DNA of 64,000 nt, taken from contig DEMH01000009.1 of assembly GCA_002354805.1 (NCBI GenBank), positions 992,001 to 1,056,000 on the forward strand, given 5' to 3'. Below the pieces are notes generated by a model. It did not search any database. It saw only the letters and a list, made by a program, of their open reading frames with translations, and was not told the origin of the DNA. Source of the DNA: Gammaproteobacteria bacterium UBA2675 (lineage in GTDB: Bacteria > Pseudomonadota > Gammaproteobacteria > Pseudomonadales > Pseudohongiellaceae). Made by a program: the position numbers and the translations under genes. Shown one piece after another: positions 43,938 to 51,729 of the stretch (positions are counted from its first letter, which is position 1; every line of letters starts with the position of its first letter).

Positions 43938-45227
43938 TCAGCGGTTTGATTCCGTGATGGCGCTGTAAACAAGTTCCTTGCTGATAGCCTGCAGCTGGCG
44001 GGCATACATCAGGTTGCGATTTTGAATCATGCCGATGAAGGTCAGGTTCTCGACCGGGTCTATCCAGAACCAGGTGCCGCCGATGCCCCACCACCAGTAA
44101 CTGCCCTCGCTCATGCCGTTATTGCGGGAAGGGTCAACTACGACAGCAAAATCCAGTCCGAACTGGTTGCCCGGATAACCCGGAATCTCTTCCATGCCTT
44201 CTGGTAGTTGATTGCTGCGCATCAGCGCCACAGATTCGGGCGACAGAACGCGAACGCCATTCAATTCACCACCATTGGCCAGCATCTGGGTGAATTTCAT
44301 ATAGTCGCCAATCGTTGAGACCAGGCCGCCACCACCGCCGTAGAATGTGACCGGCTCGCGGTAGTCGCCACCAAGCGCGTCCTGGGGCTGTGTCAGACCA
44401 CCCTGGCCGGACTGGTACATGGTGGCAAAGCGCTCGCGATCACTGTCCGGTACGGCAAAGCCGGTGTCGTCCATGTTGAGCGGATCAAACAGCCGCTGCT
44501 GCAGGAATTCCGCAAAGTTCTGGCCTGACAGCACCTCGACCAGGTAGCCCTGCACATCGACCGAGACACTGTAGTGCCATAGTGAACCAGGCTGTTGACG
44601 CAGGGGGATTTCTGCCAGCTTGTCGATCATGTCTTTGAGAGTCCCGTTGGCATCCAGGATGTTGACAGCCTGATACATCGAGTCGACCTGTGAGCGGGAG
44701 AAAAGTCCGTAGGTCAGGCCGCCGGTGTGCGACATCAGTTCACGAATGGTCATTTCATGGTCGGCAGGTTCTGTTTCGGGAACGCCATCAGGGCCGTCAG
44801 CTGCGGCGACGCGCAGGCCCGCCAGTTCAGGAATATACTGTGAGACCGGGTCTTCGAGGGAGAATTTGCCTTCTTCGTGCAGCATCATCAAGGCCACGCC
44901 AGTGATGGGTTTGGTCATTGAGAAGATGCGGAAGATGGTCTCTTCTGTCATTGGCACCTGATCCTGAATGTCCTGGTAGCCATAGGCGTCCATATGCACG
45001 ATCTTGCCATCACGAATCAGTGTGCTCACGATGCCGGCCAGGTTGCCCTCATCAACTGCCTTGCGCATCCCGGCTGCCAGATCCTCGATGCCCTGCTCAC
45101 TCAGGCCAGCACTTTCTGGCGTCGCATGTTCCAGGTCCTGCGCGAAGGCCTGAGTGATAAAACTCGTGGTGATGGCTATCGCCAGCGTCAGTTGCTTCAG
45201 GTAGTTCGGGTAATGTCTTGTTTTCAT
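43938..45227 (-). CDS. Exported serine hydrolase of the beta-lactamase/class C family
   Basis: A 429-residue protein with a signal peptide (ending near QAFA-QDLE). The serine-x-x-lysine motif is SMTK (IFRIFSMTKPITGVAL, near residue 100) and a Tyr-x-Ser-type motif is YSVS in SLWHYSVSVDVQGYLVE. Family members include class C-like esterases, D-aminopeptidases and penicillin-binding-like enzymes; the C-terminal WWWGIGGTWFWIDP region is typical of the esterase-like group. It is not a proven beta-lactamase. It converges with mauG, 11 bases apart, and diverges from the SDR gene. Confidence 0.88.
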   Translation of the reverse strand: MKTRHYPNYLKQLTLAIAITTSFITQAFAQDLEHATPESAGLSEQGIEDLAAGMRKAVDEGNLAGIVSTLIRDGKIVHMDAYGYQDIQDQVPMTEETIFRIFSMTKPITGVALMMLHEEGKFSLEDPVSQYIPELAGLRVAAADGPDGVPETEPADHEMTIRELMSHTGGLTYGLFSRSQVDSMYQAVNILDANGTLKDMIDKLAEIPLRQQPGSLWHYSVSVDVQGYLVEVLSGQNFAEFLQQRLFDPLNMDDTGFAVPDSDRERFATMYQSGQGGLTQPQDALGGDYREPVTFYGGGGGLVSTIGDYMKFTQMLANGGELNGVRVLSPESVALMRSNQLPEGMEEIPGYPGNQFGLDFAVVVDPSRNNGMSEGSYWWWGIGGTWFWIDPVENLTFIGMIQNRNLMYARQLQAISKELVYSAITESNR

Positions 45228-45486
45228 GGTGATCCTCGGGAGTCGGACAGAAATCGATCAGTCGTTCTGTCCCTTATATCAAACTTTTGAACACTGGCAC
45301 AGTAGCCGCCTGCGCACCGGGACGGACACACGTCTTGTTGCGATAACCTGACAGCAGCATGCTGCTCGTGTTACAACGGGAGTCCAGTATTTCCGTCGTC
45401 ACCCGTGCCGGGTGCCGATCGTTAAAATGCATTCTTGGACTATTGCTGTCGGGCCTGTTTTCTGGCTCGTTTTTGGGAGATGTAGC

Positions 45487-46179
45487 ATGGCTGATTATTT
45501 GATCACTGGCACTAACCGGGGTATCGGACTGGAGCTGGTAAAACAGACGCTGGCGCAGGGGCATCATGTGATAGCCACCGCCAGAGATCCGGAGGCGGTG
45601 CCCGCGCTGAAAGAGCTGGCGGCCATAAACCCTGCCTTGACACTGGCGCCGCTGGATCTGGCTGATACAGACAGTTATGACGCGCTGCTTGGACGTCTGG
45701 GTGACCGGCCGATTGACGTGCTGATCAACAATGCCGGGATTTACGGGCCGCGCGATGCTGTGTTCGGCAAGCTGCAGGCAGATGACTGGCTGCAGGTCTT
45801 TCACGTCGATACCATCGCGCCACTGCTTCTCACTCAGAAACTGATGCCCAATCTCCGGCAGGGTAATGAGCGGCGCATTGCATTCATGAGTTCAAAAATG
45901 GGGTCGGTGGCCGACAATGGCAGTGGCGGGTCCTACATCTATCGGACTGCCAAATCCGCCCTGAATCAGGCCGTCAAGTCACTCTCAATTGATCTGCAGC
46001 CAGAGCAGTTTATTGTCCTGAGCCTGCATCCTGGCTGGGTGCGTACTGACATGGGAGGGCCGAACGGTCTTATCGATACCGAGACCAGTGCCAAAGGTCT
46101 GTTGTCGGTCATTCAGCAGGCTCGCCCGGTTGATAGTGGTGCTTTTATTGCCTATGACGGGCAGCGTATTCCATGGTAA
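45487..46179 (+). CDS. Short-chain dehydrogenase/reductase
   Basis: Read from the ATG at 45487 (GGGAGA upstream), 230 residues; the longer open frame begins in non-family sequence. The NAD(P) motif is TGTNRGIGLELV (T-G-x3-G-I-G) at residues 7-18, NNAG is near 80, and the catalytic set is Ser in IAFMSSKMGS with Tyr-x-x-x-Lys in YIYRTAKSALNQA. It resembles C-factor/CsgA-like SDRs of about 230 residues. Substrate unknown. Confidence 0.9.
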   Translation: MADYLITGTNRGIGLELVKQTLAQGHHVIATARDPEAVPALKELAAINPALTLAPLDLADTDSYDALLGRLGDRPIDVLINNAGIYGPRDAVFGKLQADDWLQVFHVDTIAPLLLTQKLMPNLRQGNERRIAFMSSKMGSVADNGSGGSYIYRTAKSALNQAVKSLSIDLQPEQFIVLSLHPGWVRTDMGGPNGLIDTETSAKGLLSVIQQARPVDSGAFIAYDGQRIPW

Positions 46180-46186
46180 TGCTGGC

Positions 46187-46216
46187 TTGACACAGGTCGT
46201 GGATCAGGCGCATCAT
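46187..46216 (+). promoter_or_regulatory. Predicted sigma-70 promoter of the trp leader
   Basis: A perfect -35 box TTGACA lies at 46187-46192. An 18-base spacer separates it from CATCAT (46211-46216), a moderate -10 match. The inferred start near 46222 would place the leader peptide ATG at 46225 almost at the 5' end, so the true -10 or start may be slightly different. Confidence 0.45.
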
Positions 46217-46224
46217 TACGACCC

Positions 46225-46302
46225 ATGAACATTCAGACCGTATATTTCTGGTGGTTTGGCAACACGGGCCGCCAGGAAAACATTATAAACGCCTACAGAT
46301 AG
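46225..46302 (+). CDS. trpL: Trp leader peptide, 25 residues with tandem Trp codons
   Basis: An ATG-to-TAG frame of 25 codons with Phe-Trp-Trp-Phe at codons 8-11 (TGG TGG at 46249-46254), followed by alternative RNA stems and then the trpE(G) gene. Two adjacent Trp codons in a short open frame directly upstream of anthranilate synthase is the hallmark of ribosome-mediated attenuation; rhizobial trpE(G) has the same kind of leader. The start codon lacks a strong Shine-Dalgarno sequence (ACGACCC upstream), possibly because the mRNA begins close by. Too short to be found by normal gene calling. Confidence 0.7.
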   Translation: MNIQTVYFWWFGNTGRQENIINAYR

Positions 46303-46341
46303 GCATTGTTTTCAGGCTGCCCCCGACAGGAAGGCGGCCTG
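46265..46341 (+). promoter_or_regulatory. Trp attenuator: mutually exclusive stems after the leader peptide
   Basis: Segment A, CGGGCCGCC (46265-46273), and segment B, CAGGCTGCC (46313-46321), can each pair over nine positions with segment C, GGCGGCCTG (46333-46341), with one G-U pair each. B can also pair with GGCAGCCT at 46420-46427, next to the trpE(G) start. A lies 11 bases past the Trp codons, so a stalled ribosome would mask or free it. The B:C hairpin is terminator-like but is not followed by a clear U-run, so control could be transcriptional or translational. Confidence 0.55.
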
Positions 46342-46424
46342 AGTCATACCTGCAAGAACCGATCTGAAATCCCGGATCAACTCTTCCCAAAGTAACGATC
46401 AAGCCAGCTCTCCCAGGGTGGCAG

Positions 46425-46443
46425 CCTCTTGAAACTTAAGAGG
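46425..46443 (+). promoter_or_regulatory. Hairpin covering the trpE(G) ribosome binding site
   Basis: CCTCTT (46425-46430) pairs perfectly with AAGAGG (46438-46443), which overlaps the AGGAGA ribosome binding site. CCT of the first arm is also part of the GGCAGCCT segment that can pair with attenuator segment B, so the leader fold could switch exposure of the ribosome binding site. Confidence 0.4.
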
Positions 46444-46452
46444 AGAATGATC

Positions 46453-48720
46453 GTGCACATACAACAGACCCGATATACCACCGAGGGTGGTGTTGTCGTC
46501 AACCGACAGCAAAGCCAGTGTGATGGCAGCGCTGAGCTGACGCGGATCGTGCAGGCGCTGGACACTTGTCCGGGGGCTGTTTTCAGCTGCGAAGTAGATT
46601 ATCCGGGCCGATACCGGCGCAAGTCACTGGCCTTCATCAATCCGCCCTTACGGATTATCTCTCGTGATTTCTGCGTGTGTGTTGAGGCACTGAATTCACG
46701 CGGCACTGTCCTGCTGCCAGAAATTCATCGCTCACTTGCTGCTCAGGCATCAATGAGCTGCAGCGATATCATCGAGTCGCGTGAGTTGCGCGTGGAGGTG
46801 TTGCCTGCGGCAGAGGCGGCCACAGATGAATCCGAAGAAATGCGAACCCGGCGGCCGAGTGTCATGTCGGTTATTCGTCACATACTGGCGCACTTCGCCA
46901 GTGATGAGGACAGTTTTCTGGGTCTTTATGGACCTTTCGGTTACGACCTTGCTTTTCAGTTTGAACCTGTTGAGCTGCATCACCCCAGAGCGAAGAAGCA
47001 ACGAGACCTGGTGCTGTACCTGCCGGATGAACTTCTTGTGGTCGATCCGGAAACAGGCGCGGGGGACCTGCTTCGCTACGAATTCTTCTGTCGCGACTCG
47101 CAGGGCGAAACGCAGACCACTGGCGGACTTAAACGCCTGGCGCCGCAGGCCGTTACCGAAAGCGCTGCTGCAAAAGTCAGCGCCAAGATTGGTCAGCGCT
47201 GCGATCATGCTCCTGGTGAGTATGCGGCACTGGTGGAAAAGGCGAAAGCCTGCTTCAGTCGCGGTGACCTGTTTGAAGTGGTTCCAGGACAGATGTTCAG
47301 CCAGGCCACTGCCGAGTTGCCCAGTGCAATTTTCCGACGTCTGCAGAAGGCAAACCCGGCACCTTATCTGGCACTGATGAATTTGGGGCAAGACGAGTTT
47401 CTGATTTCCGCCTCACCTGAAATGTACGTTCGGGTCGCTGGCAGGCGGGTCGAAAGCTGTCCCATCTCGGGGACAATCGCCAGAGGCAGAAATGCACTGG
47501 AGGATGCCGAACTGATTCGCGAGCTGCTGAATTCAGCCAAGGACGAGGCCGAGCTGTCAATGTGTACGGATGTTGATCGCAATGACAAAAGCCGCATCTG
47601 TGAGCCCGGATCTGTCCGCGTTATCGGCAGGCGACAACCGGAACTCTATTCACGTCTGATACATACCGTTGATCATGTGGAAGGGCGTCTGCTGCCGCAA
47701 TTTGACGCTCTGGATGCCTTTCTCGCGCATACCTGGGCGGTAACTGTGACAGGTGCTCCCAAGCGTGCTGCGATGGCATTCATAGAGCAGCACGAGAAGT
47801 CACCCAGACAATGGTATGGTGGCGCCTTCGGGCGGCTGGGTTTTGACGGCAGCATGGACACCGGGCTCACACTGCGGACCATCCATCTGCAGCGGGGCAT
47901 TGCACACGTCCGTGCCGGTGCAACCTTATTGCATGATTCCGACCCGCATGCGGAAGAAGCAGAAACCCGGCTGAAAGCGTCAGCCCTGTTGGCGGCACTG
48001 CAACCCGAGAACCGCGGGCGTACAGCAGTTGCAGAACCTAAGTCGCAGGCGGATATCAAACAGCGGCGATTGCGTGCACTGGTGGTTGATCATCAGGATT
48101 CATTTGTGCAGACACTGGCCGCCTGTTTCCGCATGCAGGGGGTGGATGTGACCACGCTGCGTCCTGAAGCCGCCCGTCGTGTGTTGTTCGCGCAGGCATT
48201 CGATCTGGTGATCCTGTCACCAGGCCCGGGGCGTCCAGCCGACTTTGACTGTCAGGCAACGCTCAGTCTGTGCGAACAGCAGGGGCTTCCAGTATTTGGA
48301 GTGTGTCTGGGCCTGCAGGCGATGGTTGAATATTGCGGCGGTGAACTGGCTGTCATGCCCACACCCATGCACGGCAAGGCGTCAATGGTTGAGCACGACG
48401 GCAATAATATGTTTGAAGGGTTGCCGCCCCGATTCAAAGCCGGGCGCTATCATTCGCTATTTGCCAGCCGGCTGCCAGACACTCTTGAGCCGGTCGCGGT
48501 GACGGATGATGAAAGCCGTCACACCATGGCGGTCATGCATCGCACATTGCCGTGGATGGCGGTGCAGTTCCATCCCGAGTCGATCCTGACTCAGCAGAAG
48601 TCGGAAGTTGCTGACGGGTCGGGTCTTACGGCTGGCGATGCACTGGTGCGCAATGTAGTCAACGCGGTTATCGCCCGCCGCAAGGGAAGGCTCAGGCCGC
48701 AGGCTTGTGCGGTGGGTTGA
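46453..48720 (+). CDS. trpE(G): Fused anthranilate synthase TrpE(G)
   Basis: About 755 residues from GTG 46453, seven bases after AGGAG; ATG 46447 lies too close to that site and TTG 46429 has none, but both are in frame. The N-terminal 530 residues are TrpE (chorismate-binding: FEVVPGQMFSQATAELPS, SASPEMYVRV, CPISGTIARGR, MCTDVDRNDKSRICEPGSV, VTVTGAPKRAAM). The C-terminal 200 residues are the TrpG glutamine amidotransferase with the nucleophile in VFGVCLGLQAMVEYCGG and the His-Glu pair in VQFHPES. The fusion, as in rhizobia and Azospirillum, makes anthranilate from chorismate and glutamine for tryptophan. No other trp gene is adjacent. Its end overlaps the convergent HupE gene by 29 bases. 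Confidence 0.94.
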   Translation: MHIQQTRYTTEGGVVVNRQQSQCDGSAELTRIVQALDTCPGAVFSCEVDYPGRYRRKSLAFINPPLRIISRDFCVCVEALNSRGTVLLPEIHRSLAAQASMSCSDIIESRELRVEVLPAAEAATDESEEMRTRRPSVMSVIRHILAHFASDEDSFLGLYGPFGYDLAFQFEPVELHHPRAKKQRDLVLYLPDELLVVDPETGAGDLLRYEFFCRDSQGETQTTGGLKRLAPQAVTESAAAKVSAKIGQRCDHAPGEYAALVEKAKACFSRGDLFEVVPGQMFSQATAELPSAIFRRLQKANPAPYLALMNLGQDEFLISASPEMYVRVAGRRVESCPISGTIARGRNALEDAELIRELLNSAKDEAELSMCTDVDRNDKSRICEPGSVRVIGRRQPELYSRLIHTVDHVEGRLLPQFDALDAFLAHTWAVTVTGAPKRAAMAFIEQHEKSPRQWYGGAFGRLGFDGSMDTGLTLRTIHLQRGIAHVRAGATLLHDSDPHAEEAETRLKASALLAALQPENRGRTAVAEPKSQADIKQRRLRALVVDHQDSFVQTLAACFRMQGVDVTTLRPEAARRVLFAQAFDLVILSPGPGRPADFDCQATLSLCEQQGLPVFGVCLGLQAMVEYCGGELAVMPTPMHGKASMVEHDGNNMFEGLPPRFKAGRYHSLFASRLPDTLEPVAVTDDESRHTMAVMHRTLPWMAVQFHPESILTQQKSEVADGSGLTAGDALVRNVVNAVIARRKGRLRPQACAVG

Positions 48721-49756
48721 AACGCCGCACCAGCAGCGTCGAAAGCAGCAGCAGGGCCGCGATGATGAAATAGAAAGGGATGTGGAAGGCCTCATGCTCA
48801 TGGGCAGGGGCCGGATCCCCCAGTGCAATACTGGTGCTTCCGGAATCCCCCCGCGCATTGCTCGCCTGCAGTTGATAATTGTTGTCGATTGCACCGGCGA
48901 ACGAGAACCAGCCATCAGCATCAGTGCTCACTTCATTATTGATACCAGAGGCGGTATTGGTGATCTGTACGGTTACATTGCCAATACCCTGGCCACTGCC
49001 GTCTGTCACCTGACCCATCATCTGATCCTGATCAGAAAACACAGTGAAACGCACAGGAGCGTTGATTTCGGCCTGCTCGCGAGCGTAACCGCTCAGTTGC
49101 ACTACCAGCAGCACGGCGCCGGCCACAATCAGGCTGATATTGGCGGCATAACTGATTTTCGGCCAGGCGCTGACCTGTTGCCAGGCTCTGATAGCCACTG
49201 CCATGATCACCAGCGCAATGATCTGGCCAAATTCGACGCCAACGTTAAACAGCAGGATTTTACTCAGCAGCGCAGGGTCTTCAGCCAGTGTGACCGCCTG
49301 GAGTCGCGCGGACAGACCAAATCCATGAATCAGGCCGAAGATGAAAACCATCAGCAACAGACTGGGCGCTCTGGTGCCCAGCCAGCGCTGAAAACCGTTG
49401 ATGTTCTCAAAACCCTTGTAGGCCACCGTCAGGGCAATCACGGCATCAATCAGATAGTGGTTGGCGGTGATGCCGGCATAGGTGGCGAATATCAGTGTGA
49501 TGGTATGGCCGATGGTGAAAGCCGTAACAAATTTAAGAATGTCGACGAAGCGCGTCAGAAAGAACATGACGCCAAGCAGGAAGAGCAGGTGGTCGTAACC
49601 ACTCAGCATATGCTCGGCGCCGGTCCACATAACCTCAAGATAGCCGCCGGAGGCCATCCGTTCGCGGGCGATGTCGGTCATGTCGTGCCCAAGCGCCAGG
49701 CTGGGCAGCAACAACAGACAGGCAATCAAAAGGCTGAGAGGTCGACTACGGAACAT
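48692..49756 (-). CDS. HupE/UreJ-like permease with C-terminal regulatory-like domain
   Basis: A 354-residue protein. After a signal peptide (ending LALG-HDMT) come about six or seven helices with HupE/UreJ motifs (MLSGYDHLLFLLGVMFFLT, FTIGHTITLIFATY, FGLIHGFGLSARLQ, FNVGVEFGQIIALV). From about residue 240 a carboxypeptidase-regulatory-like beta-sandwich follows (GQVTDGSGQGIGNVTVQI, STDADGWFSFAG), then a His-containing stretch (HEHEAFH) and a last helix with a basic tail. The extra part recalls NikL/NikN-like periplasmic components of nickel transporters. It is likely a metal (Ni/Co) permease; it stands alone, convergent with trpE(G). Confidence 0.82.
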   Translation of the reverse strand: MFRSRPLSLLIACLLLLPSLALGHDMTDIARERMASGGYLEVMWTGAEHMLSGYDHLLFLLGVMFFLTRFVDILKFVTAFTIGHTITLIFATYAGITANHYLIDAVIALTVAYKGFENINGFQRWLGTRAPSLLLMVFIFGLIHGFGLSARLQAVTLAEDPALLSKILLFNVGVEFGQIIALVIMAVAIRAWQQVSAWPKISYAANISLIVAGAVLLVVQLSGYAREQAEINAPVRFTVFSDQDQMMGQVTDGSGQGIGNVTVQITNTASGINNEVSTDADGWFSFAGAIDNNYQLQASNARGDSGSTSIALGDPAPAHEHEAFHIPFYFIIAALLLLSTLLVRRFNPPHKPAA

Positions 49757-49841
49757 CCGCCTAAATTAGCATCAATTCACGTCTGTGCAAAGACAGTGCT
49801 GGATGCGTAAAATAGCAGCATGCCAATGTACGGGGAGCCCC

Positions 49842-50720
49842 ATGTCCAAACCAGCCCAAATTGACACTTGTCAGCGATTTCTTTTCAACGAGTCGGATGT
49901 GCGCGGCGAAATCGTGCGGTTGAACAAGAGTTACCTGGATACAGTCAGTAACCATGCCTATCCGGAAGCGGTTCGCCATCTGCTGGGTGAGTTTCTGGCA
50001 GCCAGCGTGCTGCTGGGGTCTGCCATCAAATACGAGGGGCGGCTGGTCCTGCAGGTGCGTGGCGATGGCGAGTTGAGTCTGATTATGTCCGAATGCACCA
50101 GTGAAGGCGCTATCCGGGGTATTGCCAGATTTGATGCGCCGCCCAGGAGCAGTGAGTTTACGACCCTGACAGGTGATGGCGTGCTGGTCATTACCGTAGA
50201 CTCGCGCAAACGCGAACCCTACCAGGGTATTGTGTCACTGGAAGGCGGGTCCCTGTCGGCAGCATTGCAGACCTATTTTGATCAGTCCGAGCAGCTGCCA
50301 AGCTGGTTCCTTTTTGCAGTTGACGGCGAGCAGGCCTGCGGTTTCATGCTGCAGCAGTTACCAGGTTCCTCGCAGCGAGACGATGAGGCTCGCGATGATG
50401 CCTGGCAGCACCTGGTAATGCTGGCCCAGACACTGACCACCAGCGAGCTGTTGCAGCTGGACAATGAGGCCCTGTTGCACAGGCTTTATCATCAGGAGCA
50501 GGTCGAACTGTTTGAGCCGCGCACATTCCATTACCAGTGCAGCTGTTCGCGCGAGCGGACTGCCAGAGCGCTGATCTCCATTGGCAAAGAAGAAGTGGAC
50601 AGCATTGTTGCTGAACACGGCGCGGTCAATATCGCCTGCGAATTCTGCGGCACCGAATACCAGTTCGATGCCGCAGAAGTGTCCATGCTGATGCAGGAGC
50701 GTGGTAACGTCCTGCACTGA
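49842..50720 (+). CDS. hslO: Redox-regulated chaperone Hsp33
   Basis: Read from ATG 49842 with GGGGAG upstream, 292 residues. The substrate-binding N-terminal domain (RFLFNESDVRGEIVRLNKSYL, in parts) and the C-terminal redox switch with C-S-C-S near residue 238 and C-E-F-C near 268 (pattern CxC-x27-32-CxxC) are complete. Oxidation releases zinc and activates the holdase under combined oxidative and heat stress. It ends four bases before the stop of the convergent E2 gene. Confidence 0.96.
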   Translation: MSKPAQIDTCQRFLFNESDVRGEIVRLNKSYLDTVSNHAYPEAVRHLLGEFLAASVLLGSAIKYEGRLVLQVRGDGELSLIMSECTSEGAIRGIARFDAPPRSSEFTTLTGDGVLVITVDSRKREPYQGIVSLEGGSLSAALQTYFDQSEQLPSWFLFAVDGEQACGFMLQQLPGSSQRDDEARDDAWQHLVMLAQTLTTSELLQLDNEALLHRLYHQEQVELFEPRTFHYQCSCSRERTARALISIGKEEVDSIVAEHGAVNIACEFCGTEYQFDAAEVSMLMQERGNVLH

Positions 50721-50724
50721 GGGG

Positions 50725-51729
50725 TCAGGGCTGGCCCAGATCCTTCATAACGGCTGCCAGGAAACGGGCAGCCTCGCCGCCACTTACACAGCGGTGGTCA
50801 AAACTCAGCGATAGCGGCAGTACCCGGTGGGCTTCAATGCCATCATCAGTGGCCACTGCCTGCCGACGTATTTTGCCGGCACCCAGAATAGCGACCATGG
50901 GCGGCACAATCACTGGATTGGCATAACGACCGGCCATGGTGCCGAAATTGGACAGCGTGATGGTCGCGCCCCGCATCTCCTCCGGCGGAATTTTGCGTGT
51001 GTTGACTGCTTCGCGCAGAGCGTTCAGCCCCTTGCGAAGGTCAGCCCTGTCCCGTCCCGCAATGTCGCGCAGTACCGGCACAAACAGTCCGTCCGGTGTA
51101 TCAACGGCGATTCCCAGATCAATGTGCCCGTGCTGCTTTACAGCCATCCGTTCACCATCGTACCAGGTGTTCAGTCCAGGCTCGGCCAGGCAGGCCGCCG
51201 CGATGGCACGGACCAGCCGCATGGTCGGATCCTCACCGCTCTGCCAGGCGTGAATGTCCACGTCATCATGGATTGAAACACTGACGACCTCGGCGTGAGC
51301 CCTGGACATGTTTTTTGCCATCACACGCTGAACGCCTTTTAACGGCGTACCACCGCTGAATGCCGATCGCTCCCGCACCGGTGCCGGTACCTCAGCGTCG
51401 TCATGAGCACTGCCAATGATAAAGTCGTCCTCTTGAACGGCGTTGTCATCGGAGGGGCCAGACATTTCACCCACGACGGTCCCTGAGTCATCACTTTCGG
51501 CGTCATACTCAAGCAGCGGGTCGCCCACATGCACGATATCACCCGGCTGACCAAACAGTTTTACAATCTTGCCGGCCTGGGGTGCTGGCAGATCAACGAT
51601 GGCCTTGGCTGTTTCGACGGACAGAATGGTCTGGTCTTCGCTGACTTCATCGCCCTGGGCGATATGCCATTCAACAATTTCCGCTTCCTGCAGACCTTCC
51701 CCCAAATCAGGCAGTTTGAAGTATTTCAT
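50725..51729 (-). CDS. bkdB: 2-oxo acid dehydrogenase E2 (dihydrolipoyl acyltransferase)
   Basis: A 334-residue E2: a lipoyl domain at residues 1-80 with the lipoylated lysine in VETAKAIVDLPAP, a short linker with a degenerate or missing peripheral-subunit-binding domain, and the acyltransferase catalytic domain (GVQRVMAKNMSRAHAEV, TLSNFGTMAGRYANPVIVPP) ending in SLSFDHRCVSGGEAARFL, which includes the His and Asp/Gly-rich active-site motif. It overlaps the E1 beta gene by four bases. Because the operon begins with a leucine dehydrogenase family gene, the complex is assigned to branched-chain 2-oxo acids; a pyruvate or acetoin complex is less likely. At 334 residues it is shorter than the usual 400 or more. 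Confidence 0.85.
   Translation of the reverse strand: MKYFKLPDLGEGLQEAEIVEWHIAQGDEVSEDQTILSVETAKAIVDLPAPQAGKIVKLFGQPGDIVHVGDPLLEYDAESDDSGTVVGEMSGPSDDNAVQEDDFIIGSAHDDAEVPAPVRERSAFSGGTPLKGVQRVMAKNMSRAHAEVVSVSIHDDVDIHAWQSGEDPTMRLVRAIAAACLAEPGLNTWYDGERMAVKQHGHIDLGIAVDTPDGLFVPVLRDIAGRDRADLRKGLNALREAVNTRKIPPEEMRGATITLSNFGTMAGRYANPVIVPPMVAILGAGKIRRQAVATDDGIEAHRVLPLSLSFDHRCVSGGEAARFLAAVMKDLGQP

Noticed and set aside
43938..45227. Antibiotic-resistance beta-lactamase
   Set aside because: The SxxK and YxS motifs also define esterase and peptidase relatives, and the C-terminal region is of that group; no evidence for beta-lactam hydrolysis.
45274..45804. 176-codon minus-strand open frame opposite the SDR gene
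   Set aside because: It overlaps the well-supported SDR gene in antisense and its translation has no domain character; a coding shadow.
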